43,862 bases of DNA from Pseudomonadota bacterium (lineage in GTDB: Bacteria > Verrucomicrobiota > Verrucomicrobiia > Limisphaerales > SXTU01), in assembly GCA_009922615.1 (NCBI GenBank), contig RFVF01000037.1, positions 1 to 43,862 on the forward strand, given 5' to 3'. Below, piece by piece: positions 18,738-26,600 of this stretch. The position numbers and the translations under genes were made by a program. Below the pieces are notes generated by a model, which was given only the letters and a program-made list of their open reading frames with translations, was not told where the DNA came from and ran no database searches. Position 1 is the first letter of the stretch; each line of letters starts with the position of its first letter.

Positions 18738-19613
18738 TCAGAGCGCCGTCACAGCGGTCCAGGCGCTGGTGCCGAATTTGGATTGGAAGCGTTCGAGCAG
18801 GCGGTCGGCAGCCGCGCGGTTGGCGGTGAGAGCGAACGTGGTCGAGCCGCTGCCGGACATGAGCACGACGGCGGCACCGTTGAGCCGGAGAAATTCTTGA
18901 TAGAGCGCGAGCAACGGATGCTTCGGAAGCGCGGGCGCTTCAAGCGAGTTGTAAAAAGCACGGCCGGCGGCGGCGAGATCGTTGCCACGCAGCAATTGGA
19001 GCAGTTCCTCCGCACGGCCGGGACGGCCGTTCAAGGCCTCGGGAAACCGGGCAAGTGATTGATATGCCCAGGCCGTGGAAATGCCAAAGCCCGGATGGAT
19101 CAACAGGATGTGCGCTCCCTGCAACGCGGCAAACGGAGCGAGTTGCTGGACATGCTCACCGCGTCCGGTGGCCAGCGCGGGCTGCGACTGGAGGAAAAAC
19201 GGCACGTCGGAACCGAGTCCGGCGGCCAGCAACTGAAGTTTCGCGACCGTCAGCGGCAGGTCGAACAGTTCATTGAGCGCACAGAGCGTGTGCGCGGCGT
19301 TGCTGCTGCCGCCACCCAAGCCGGCGGCCAACGGAACATTTTTCTCCAGGTGGATCTGGACTCCGTCCGCGATGCCGGCGGCTTGGAGGAAAGCGACGGC
19401 CGCCTTGTGAACGAGGTTGGTGCCATCGACCGGGAGCGCCGCGAGGTTACACGACAGCCTGACGCCGGTGGTCGCCTTGTCCACGGTGAGCCGGTCACAG
19501 AACGGCACGGGCTGCATGATGGTCTCCAGCTCGTGATAGCCATCCTCACGTTTGCGGAGGATGTTGAGCAAGAGGTTGATCTTGCAGGGCGACTGGCGGA
19601 CGACGGTGTTCAA
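18738..19613 (-). CDS. ispE: 4-diphosphocytidyl-2-C-methyl-D-erythritol kinase
   Basis: A GHMP-family kinase of the non-mevalonate isoprenoid pathway; it phosphorylates CDP-methylerythritol at the 2-hydroxyl. Motifs are SPCKINLLLNIL at the N-terminus (Lys and Asn of the substrate site), the ATP loop VPLAAGLGGGSSNAA, and the C-terminal VLMSGSGSTTFAL. No ATG or GTG lies at a sensible distance in front of SPCKINL. The TTG at 19613 gives a 291-residue protein of normal length and is the most plausible start; other in-frame starts run into the upstream lipoprotein gene, whose stop is 44 bases away. It probably shares a transcript with that gene. Confidence 0.92.
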   Translation of the reverse strand: MNTVVRQSPCKINLLLNILRKREDGYHELETIMQPVPFCDRLTVDKATTGVRLSCNLAALPVDGTNLVHKAAVAFLQAAGIADGVQIHLEKNVPLAAGLGGGSSNAAHTLCALNELFDLPLTVAKLQLLAAGLGSDVPFFLQSQPALATGRGEHVQQLAPFAALQGAHILLIHPGFGISTAWAYQSLARFPEALNGRPGRAEELLQLLRGNDLAAAGRAFYNSLEAPALPKHPLLALYQEFLRLNGAAVVLMSGSGSTTFALTANRAAADRLLERFQSKFGTSAWTAVTAL

Positions 19614-19657
19614 ACAGAGATGCGCGCTCTTCGCGGGCTGCGCGCAACGGCGATTGC

Positions 19658-20134
19658 TCAATACTCGAACACGCGGAAACGGCTGCCTGGCACGATGGGC
19701 ATGACCTCGCCGCCGGAGAAACCTATCCGTGAATCGGTGTGGAACAGCGTGTCGCTGAAGATGCGCGGCTGATAGGCATCGGGATACGGCGGGTTGAGCG
19801 AGAACGGCTCGCCTTTGAGCTTGGTCGTGGGATCCGCGAACCATTTATCCGGGAAAGCGTAGGGCGAGTAGGGCGGGAACGGCGCGGTGATGATCTCGCT
19901 GAAGCCCAGGGCAGTGCGCGCGAAGGTGCGATTCATGCCGCGGACAAGACCGGTCGAGAAAGCCGTTTCCGGTCCTTCAAACAGCCCGGCTTGCTCGATG
20001 GAACGCCGCATCTCGCCGCCGCGAAAAATTTCCGTGGCGTTGTTCATGCCCCGGCCAAGTTTGCGCTCCACACCTCCACAGCCGGAGAGAACCACCGCCA
20101 TCGTGGCCAGGGCGAGCAACATCGAGATACGCAT
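19658..20134 (-). CDS. Lipoprotein resembling TIGR04073 (exosortase-associated)
   Basis: A 158-residue lipoprotein with signal MRISMLLALATMAVVLSGC and lipobox LSGC (Cys19). The following segment RKLGRGMNNATEIFRGGEM and the later FARTALGFSEIITAPFPPYSPY resemble the TIGR04073 family, found in PVC bacteria with exosortase sorting systems. That assignment is from memory and moderate. No exosortase or PEP-CTERM protein is visible in this window. It lies directly upstream of ispE on the same strand. Confidence 0.65.
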   Translation of the reverse strand: MRISMLLALATMAVVLSGCGGVERKLGRGMNNATEIFRGGEMRRSIEQAGLFEGPETAFSTGLVRGMNRTFARTALGFSEIITAPFPPYSPYAFPDKWFADPTTKLKGEPFSLNPPYPDAYQPRIFSDTLFHTDSRIGFSGGEVMPIVPGSRFRVFEY

Positions 20135-20154
20135 AAGTCGTTGAAGTCGGGCGC

Positions 20155-20182
20155 ACCCTAGCGCAGCGCGGGCGGGTGTAAA
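20155..20182 (-). promoter_or_regulatory. Possible promoter of the TIGR04073-like gene
   Basis: On the minus strand TTTACA (5 of 6) and TAGGGT (3 of 6) are separated by 16 bases. The -10 ends 20 bases before the ATG at 20134 and is followed by GCGCCC. Confidence 0.35.
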
Positions 20183-20197
20183 GGTTGATTTACTGGC

Positions 20198-20677
20198 TCA
20201 CAATTGCAGCGGCACCACGAATTCCCCGGCTTTGTTGATGTAGCCGTAGCCGCTTTTGATGATGCGAACCCGCGCGCGCCCGCCGCTGAATTTCTGCGCC
20301 TCGTCAAACTGCGGTGGCACGGCCAGCTTGCCGGTGAGGTCAATGTAGCCGAGCTTGCCGCCAATGCTCACCGCCGCCATGCCCTCGGAAAAATCGTGCG
20401 CCCCGTCGAACTGCGCGGGGATCACGACCTGCCCGCGCAGGTTGATGTAACCCCATTTTGTCGCGGGAAACTTGCCCAGCCCCACCACCGCCAACCCCTC
20501 GCTGAACTCCCCCGCGTAGTCGAACTGCGGCTCAATGACGAAGTCCCCGCCGCGGTCGCGGTAGCCATACTTGCCCTTCTTGGGAAAGGGCGTCGGCGGC
20601 TCGCCAGCCTGCTTCGGCGCCTCGGCCGAGGCGAGTGCGAGCACGCTGGCCAGCAGGAGGGCAAACGACAATTTCAT
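20198..20677 (-). CDS. Secreted WG-repeat protein
   Basis: A 159-residue exported protein built from WG/KWG-type repeats. From the ATG at 20677 the signal peptide is MKLSFALLLASVLALASAEA. Four repeat units follow: KKGKYGYRDRGGDFVIEPQF, KWGYINLRGQVVIPAQF, KLGYIDLTGKLAVPPQF and SGYGYINKAGEFVVPLQ. In between are FSEGLAxV-like turns. WG repeats form beta-rich propeller-like folds thought to bind partners or ligands; no enzymatic motif is seen. The longer frame from 20812 has no support. Confidence 0.85.
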   Translation of the reverse strand: MKLSFALLLASVLALASAEAPKQAGEPPTPFPKKGKYGYRDRGGDFVIEPQFDYAGEFSEGLAVVGLGKFPATKWGYINLRGQVVIPAQFDGAHDFSEGMAAVSIGGKLGYIDLTGKLAVPPQFDEAQKFSGGRARVRIIKSGYGYINKAGEFVVPLQL

Positions 20678-20683
20678 GCCCGT

Positions 20684-20712
20684 CTGATAGCAAAGCCCTC
20701 GGGGTCGCGCAA
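20684..20712 (-). promoter_or_regulatory. Promoter of the WG-repeat gene
   Basis: On the minus strand TTGCGC and TATCAG are separated by 17 bases. TATCAG (4 of 6) ends 6 bases before the ATG at 20677, predicting a leaderless message. Confidence 0.4.
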
Positions 20713-20801
20713 CCGAAGCCAAGGAAAAGTTCGCGCCCGCCAAGAAAGACGCTTCGCGATAGCCAGCCTCTTGGGTCGAACCACCCGCACAAATTACACC
20801 T

Positions 20802-21374
20802 ATGAAACACATCGACGAACCCCGCCTCGAAACCGACCTCGGCTATCGCTTCCAGTATCTCACTGAGTTCATGGGCTTCACCGAGGAAGACATTCAGACC
20901 ATTCACGGCGGCGCGGCCCTGCTCGCTCCGCTCGTGCCCGCGCTCGTGGATGCCGTGTATGCCAAGTTGATTTCCTACGACGCGACCTGGCGGCACTTTG
21001 TTCCCCGACAGGACGGTTACGCTGGCGCAATTCCCGCCAAGCTGGAAGAGCTGACGATGGACCATCCACAAATCCAGTTCCGCAAGCAGCACCTAGCCCG
21101 CTATCTCGAGAAACTCGTCACCGCGCCCTACGACGGCAAGCTGGTGCAGTATCTTGACTTCGTCGGCAAAATCCACACTCCCAAGGCCGGCAACCCCCAC
21201 ATCAACGTCCCGCTCGTCCAGATGAATGCCCTCATGGGCTTCGTCGCCGACGCCGTCAACGCCACCATCCTCGGCTCCGCGCTGCCGGCCGATGCCAAGA
21301 CGAAGGCTGTCCGCGCCTTCAGCAAGCTCCTCTGGCTGCAGAACGACCTCATCAACCGCCACTACGCGGCCTGA
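20802..21374 (+). CDS. Stand-alone protoglobin
   Basis: A 190-residue single-domain protoglobin, the haem-binding sensor-globin fold. The segments MGFTEEDIQTIHGGAALLAPLVPALVDAVY and YDATWRHF, then YLDFVGKIHTPKAG, match the family. His125 in GKIH is the expected proximal haem ligand. Unlike globin-coupled sensors it carries no methyl-accepting, diguanylate cyclase or kinase domain. Known protoglobins bind O2, CO and NO, so a gas-binding or detoxifying role is likely, but the physiological job is unknown. No redox partner lies next to it. Confidence 0.87.
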   Translation: MKHIDEPRLETDLGYRFQYLTEFMGFTEEDIQTIHGGAALLAPLVPALVDAVYAKLISYDATWRHFVPRQDGYAGAIPAKLEELTMDHPQIQFRKQHLARYLEKLVTAPYDGKLVQYLDFVGKIHTPKAGNPHINVPLVQMNALMGFVADAVNATILGSALPADAKTKAVRAFSKLLWLQNDLINRHYAA

Positions 21375-21403
21375 AATTCGCCTCTTTCCCCGCACTTTGC
21401 ACT

Positions 21404-21431
21404 TTGCACTTCGCCCGGCGGCGGGCATAAC
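21404..21431 (+). promoter_or_regulatory. Promoter of lysA
   Basis: TTGCAC (21404-21409) and CATAAC (21426-21431) are separated by 16 bases. CATAAC ends 8 bases before the ATG at 21440, with GCGCCGCC between, so a leaderless or near-leaderless mRNA is predicted. Confidence 0.4.
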
Positions 21432-21439
21432 GCGCCGCC

Positions 21440-22738
21440 ATGCATTCGTTTCGCTATGTCGGGAAAGAGCTGAGTTGTGAGGGCGTCACCATCGCGTCAC
21501 TCGTGAAGAAGCACGGGACGCCGCTCTACGTCTATTCGCAGGCCACGCTGGAGGACCACTTCGGCAAGCTCCACGCCGCCCTCGCGCCGGTGGATCACCT
21601 GATCTGCTACGCGATGAAGGCCAATTCCAACCAGGCCGTCATGCGCGTGCTGGCGAATGCCGGCGGCGGCTTCGACACCGTGAGCGAGGGTGAACTGCGC
21701 CGCGTCATCGCAGCGGGCGGCGACCCCGCCAAGTGCGTCTTCGCGGGCGTGGGCAAGACGGAGGCCGAGATCGAGTTCGCGCTCAAGGCCGGCATCTACT
21801 GCTTCAACTGCGAGTCCGAGCCGGAGTTGCAGCGCATCAACAAGGTCGCCGCGCGGCTCAAGCTGATCGCCCCCGTGGCCGTGCGCGTGAACCCGAACGT
21901 GGACGCCGGCACGCACGCCAAGATCACCACCGGCACTTACGAGAACAAGTTCGGCATCGCCTTCGAGCAGGTCGAGGGCGTCTATGCCCGCGCAGCGAAG
22001 CTCAAGAATCTCCGCCTGCGCGGCATCCAGACGCACATCGGCTCGCAGCTCACGAGCGTGAAGCCATTCGAGCTGGCGGTGAAGAAACTCCTGCCGCTCG
22101 TCACCAAGCTGAAGGCAAAATACAACTTCGAGTTCTTCAGCATCGGCGGCGGTTTGGGCATCATCTATAACCCCGCCCTCGCCAGCAGCGACGCCAAGTG
22201 GTGGCAGTCCGCCGCTGCGAAGGACATCCTCACGCCCGCCACCTACGCCGCGCGCGTCGTGCCGCTGCTCAAGCCGCTGGGCCTGCGCATCCTCATCGAG
22301 CCGGGCCGCTTCATCGTCGGCAACGCCGGCATCCTCATCACGCGCGTCGAGTATGTGAAGAAGACCGGCAAAAAGAACTTCGTCATCGTGGATGCCGCGA
22401 TGAACGACCTCATCCGCCCAGCCTTCTACGACAGCTATCACGAGATTATCCCGCTCACGAAGCAGGGTGGCGCGACCATCAGCTCCGATGTCGTCGGCCC
22501 CATCTGCGAAAGCGGCGACTACTTCTGCAAGGACCGCCCGCTGCCGAAGGTCGGCGAAGGCGACTGCCTCGCACTCCTGAGCGCCGGTGCCTACGGCTCC
22601 GTCATGGGCTCGAACTACAACTCGCGTTCCCTCCCGACCGAAGTGCTGGTCCACGGCAAACAATCCGCCGTCGTCCGCACGCGCCAGAAGGTTGAGGACA
22701 TCTGGGCCAACGAGAGCGTGGCGAGCTGGCTGAAGTAG
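21440..22738 (+). CDS. lysA: Diaminopimelate decarboxylase
   Basis: A 432-residue PLP enzyme that decarboxylates meso-diaminopimelate to L-lysine. Motifs are CYAMKANSN with the PLP-binding Lys60, HIGSQL, FSIGGGLG (phosphate-binding glycines), EPGRFIVGNAG and CESGDYF with the cysteine donated to the partner active site of the dimer. SAGAYGSVMGSNYNSRSLPTEVLV closes the protein. Length and order are canonical. It is probably monocistronic and is followed by a large inverted repeat. asd of the same pathway is at 16.4-17.4 kb on the other strand. Confidence 0.96.
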   Translation: MHSFRYVGKELSCEGVTIASLVKKHGTPLYVYSQATLEDHFGKLHAALAPVDHLICYAMKANSNQAVMRVLANAGGGFDTVSEGELRRVIAAGGDPAKCVFAGVGKTEAEIEFALKAGIYCFNCESEPELQRINKVAARLKLIAPVAVRVNPNVDAGTHAKITTGTYENKFGIAFEQVEGVYARAAKLKNLRLRGIQTHIGSQLTSVKPFELAVKKLLPLVTKLKAKYNFEFFSIGGGLGIIYNPALASSDAKWWQSAAAKDILTPATYAARVVPLLKPLGLRILIEPGRFIVGNAGILITRVEYVKKTGKKNFVIVDAAMNDLIRPAFYDSYHEIIPLTKQGGATISSDVVGPICESGDYFCKDRPLPKVGEGDCLALLSAGAYGSVMGSNYNSRSLPTEVLVHGKQSAVVRTRQKVEDIWANESVASWLK

Positions 22739-22742
22739 TCTT

Positions 22743-22877
22743 GGCCTGCGCCGGCAGAGCGCAGCGGCGACGGCGCTTTGGCTTCCTGCGGAGCGGAACG
22801 TGAAACCGCACACGGCTGTTGGCCACCGCTCCGCAGGACGGGAAAGCGGTGTCGCGCTCCGCTTGCCACCGCAGTCC
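22743..22877. repeat. Palindromic repeat family 3, long imperfect inverted repeat
   Basis: Left arm 22743-22796 and right arm 22826-22877 are imperfect reverse complements over about 52 bases. The longest exact part is TCCTGCGGAGCGG, and GCGAC plus CGCTTT also match. The spacer is about 29 bases. It begins 5 bases after the lysA stop codon and could fold into a long hairpin in the lysA transcript, although no T-run follows. Confidence 0.8.
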
Positions 22878-22988
22878 AAAACGCGCGCCGGAGGCTCGAC
22901 AGCGGGCGGGGTTCGGAACAGGGTGCGCTGGCTGGATGGGATGGGCTGCGACGGATGTTGCCCCTTGTTTTCTGGCTGATTGCGACTC

Positions 22989-23522
22989 ATGAAAATATCA
23001 GACCTTCAACTTCATCTTCGAGGCGCTTCCAAACCCGTCACCTTCACCATCGCAACAGACGAGCGAGAGCGATGGATCGAAGCGCATCAACCTGAGGATG
23101 AATGCATTCGTTTCAGCGAGTATCGGTCGGTGGATCACCGCAGTTTCTTTGTAAACAACCGTCACATCGTCGCAGCCCGGCTGCTCAATGACCAGATGCT
23201 GGAAATATCGAACGATTACGATGCTGTCTGGACCCATCGAGACCAGCCTGACCCTACGACTGGGGAGTATGCGCCTGAATTGTGGCGTTTTTGTTTCTGG
23301 GTTTCTGGGTGTAGCGAACCGTTTGAAGTCGAGGGTTTGGATGAACTCGATTACGTTACCATCTCCTGCGCCTTGCTGAACCTGGAACACGAAGGTCGTT
23401 CCTACCTCACGGTCGTTGATGAAGATAACGAACCAATATCGATACGCGTTGAGGATGTGATGTTAGCCGAAGGGTTTGACTACTTGAATTATGAGCTGAA
23501 AGAACAGGTAATGCCCGAGTGA
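22989..23522 (+). CDS. Hypothetical protein, AT-richer than neighbours
   Basis: A 177-residue soluble acidic protein starting at the ATG at 22989 (MKISDLQLHLRG). I recognise no family. It contains FFVNNRHIVAARLLNDQ and an acidic C-terminal half (VVDEDNEPISIRVEDVMLAEGFDYLNYELKE), with no signal peptide or TM helix. Its DNA is visibly richer in A and T than the flanking genes, which suggests a different origin or relaxed codon use. It stands between repeat family 3 and the propeller gene's promoter. An open frame of this length at this composition makes it a probable gene, without known function. Confidence 0.7.
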   Translation: MKISDLQLHLRGASKPVTFTIATDERERWIEAHQPEDECIRFSEYRSVDHRSFFVNNRHIVAARLLNDQMLEISNDYDAVWTHRDQPDPTTGEYAPELWRFCFWVSGCSEPFEVEGLDELDYVTISCALLNLEHEGRSYLTVVDEDNEPISIRVEDVMLAEGFDYLNYELKEQVMPE

Positions 23523-23605
23523 TTGTATCAAGACGCGACCAGTCACTTTGCCTTGAGCACGCTGGTTCAGTAACTCCCCCCGCCTCCCCCGCGTCTGTTG
23601 CCGCA

Positions 23606-23633
23606 TTGCATCGGTCCCAGACTTTCGCATACT
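23606..23633 (+). promoter_or_regulatory. Possible promoter of the propeller-protein gene
   Basis: TTGCAT and CATACT (4 of 6) are separated by 16 bases. CATACT ends 16 bases before the ATG at 23650. Confidence 0.35.
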
Positions 23634-23649
23634 GCCCGCACCGTCAGCC

Positions 23650-26600
23650 ATGAACTCACTTCGCTTCTCCATCTCCATCCGCGCGCGGGCTGCCACCCGG
23701 TTGCGCCCAACCCCCTCACCCCGGCCCTCTCCTCCGCTGGGGGCGAGGGAGCAGGCGGGCGTCGTGCTCACGCTGCTACTGGTCTCCTCGCTGCTTTCCG
23801 TCGCCGCGCCAGCCGATGACGCGCAGAAGATTCTCCAGACCGCCGGCGTGAAGGGCGGGCTCGTCGTCCAGCTCGGCCTCGGCGACGCCGCGTTGACCAG
23901 CGCGTTGCGGGCGAACAACAGCTATCAGGTCGTCGCGTTGGACGCGGACGCAAAGAAGGTGGTCGCCGCGCGCGAGGCGATTTTCGCAGAGGGCAAATAC
24001 GGCCCCGTCAGCGTCGAGTCGTTCACCGGCGCGCAGTTGCCGTTCATTGACAATCTCGTGAACTTGCTCGTGGCCGAGAACCTCGGCAGCGTGCCGCAGG
24101 TCGAGGTGCTCCGCGTGCTGGTGCCCAACGGCGTGCTGCTCACCAAGTCCGGTGGCCAGTGGCAGAAAACCGTCAAGCCCAAGGACGCCAACCTCGACGA
24201 GTGGACGCACTACTTCTACGACGCGAAGGGCAACGCCACCTCGAAGGACAAGGTGGTCGCACCGCCCGAGCGGCTCCAGTGGGTCGGCTCGCCGCGCTGG
24301 TCGCGCCATCACGACCGCATGAGCAGCCTCAGCGCACAGGTGTCCTCCGGCGGCCGGCTCTTCTACATCATGGACGAAGGCTCGCGCATCTCGATCCTGC
24401 TGCCGGCCAAGTGGAACCTGATTGCGCGTGATGCCTTCAACGGCACGATCCTCTGGAAGCAGCCCATCGCGTCGTGGAACACGCATCTCTGGCCGCTCAA
24501 GTCCGGCCCCACGCAGCTCACGCGCCGGCTCGTCGGCGATGGCGACCGCGTCTTCGTCACGCTGGGCATCGAGGCGCCGATCAGTTGTCTCGACGGCGCG
24601 ACGGGCCAGACGCTCTTCACGTGCGAAGGCTCGCGTGGCGCGGAGGAATTTGTGCAAGCCAACGGCGTGATCTACGCGCTCATCAACCCGCGCCCGTGGG
24701 TGCTGGAGGACTTCGCCGTGAAGCAGCAGAGCGACCAGGGCCGCGTGGTAAACGAATACAATTGGGACCAGAAACCGCGCGATCTCGCGGCGTTCGACGC
24801 GAAGACCGGCAAGTTGCTCTGGCGTAAGGCCGATCAAAAGATCGCACCCATCACCATCGCGTGCGACGGCGAGCGGTTAGTGTATCACAACGGCGATTCC
24901 ATTGTGTGCCTCGACCCCACGAGCGGCACGCAGCGTTGGGCGAGCGAGAAGGCCACGAAGCGTTCGCTCTTTGAATTCAACTACGCACCGCGCGTGGTCC
25001 TCTCCGGCAAGACCATCCTCTATGCGGGCGGCGACGGCGCGCAGCGCGGCGTGGACGCCGAGACGGGCAAGGTGCTCTGGCAGGACACGCACGAGAAGTC
25101 CGGCTATCGCTCGCCGGAGGATTTGATTGTCGCGGGCGGCCTCGTGTGGAACGCGGGCACATTGCAAGGGAACCAAAAGGGCGAGTTCAAGGGCCGCGAC
25201 CTGCGCACCGGCGAGGTGAAGAAGCAATTCTCGCCCGACGTGCCGGACGGGACGTATTGGTTCCACCATCGCTGCTACATCGCCAAGGCCACGGAGAATT
25301 TTCTCATTCCGTCCCGCACCGGCATCGAATACGTGGACATCAACAAGCAGCACTGGGACTTGAATCACTGGGTGCGCGGCGCGTGCCTCTACGGCGTGAT
25401 GCCGTGCAACGGCCTCACCTACGCCGGCCCGCACAACTGCGCCTGCTACCCCGAGGCGAAACTCGACGGCCTCAACGCGATGGCTGGCGGCGCGGGCTCG
25501 CCGCATCCGATCCGCGCCGAGGCCACGCGCCTCGTCAAAGGACCGGCTTACAATTCACCGCTCGAAGCCGAGGCCGACGCAAAGGACTGGCCCACTTATC
25601 GGCACGACAACAAACGCTCCGGCTACAGCAACCAGGCGTTGTCCGAGGACTTGTCCAAGACCTGGGAACTCAAGCTCGGCGGCCCGCTCTCCACGCTCAC
25701 CATCGCGGCGGGCAAGGTCTTCGTTGCGCAGGTGGACGCGCACACGTTGCACGCGCTGGATCACGCTACGGGCCGTCAGCTCTGGCATTTCATCGCGGGC
25801 GGGCGCGTGGATTCGCCGCCGACCTACTGGCAAGGCCGCGTTTACTTCGGCGGGATGGACGGTGTGGTTTACTGCCTCCGCGCGAGCGATGGCGCACTGG
25901 TCTGGGAGTATCACGCTGCGCCCGGGGACCGCCGACACTGCGCGTTGGAACAGGTCGAGAGCGTCTGGCCAGTGCATGGCAGCGTGCTCGTCGAGAACGG
26001 CCAGGTCAGCCTCGTCGCCGGCCGCAGCGTGTTCCTCGACAACGGCCTGCGCTTCGTGAAGCTCGACGCCAAGACCGGCGCGTTGGTCGCGGAGCAGACC
26101 TACAACCACATCGACCCCGAGACGGGCGGTGACTTCAACGACCGGCACAAGACGTTGCAAATGCCCGTGGGCTTGAACGACATCCTCAGCAGTGACGGGA
26201 AATGGACCTATCTCCGCACTCAGAAGATTGCCGCCGATGGCAAGCGCGTGGACATCGGGCCGGTGAGCAACAACGCCATCGAGCAGGGCGCGGCGCAGAA
26301 GGGCGAGGGCGCGCATCTCTTCGCGCCGATGGGCTTTCTGGATGACTCGTGGTTCCACCGCAGCTACTGGGTTTACGGGAAAAGCTTCGCGGGTGGACAC
26401 AACGGGTATTATCAGGCCGGCAAATACACGCCCTCGGGCCGCATCCTCGTCCACGACGACAAGAACGTGTATTCCTACGGACGTGAGGCGCAGTATTTCA
26501 AGTGGACCACCACGATGGAGCACCAGCTCATGCGCCAGCCCAAGGAAGCGCCAAACGTGACGCCTGACCTGGGGCAGGGCGCAAACGCTGGCAAGCAGAA

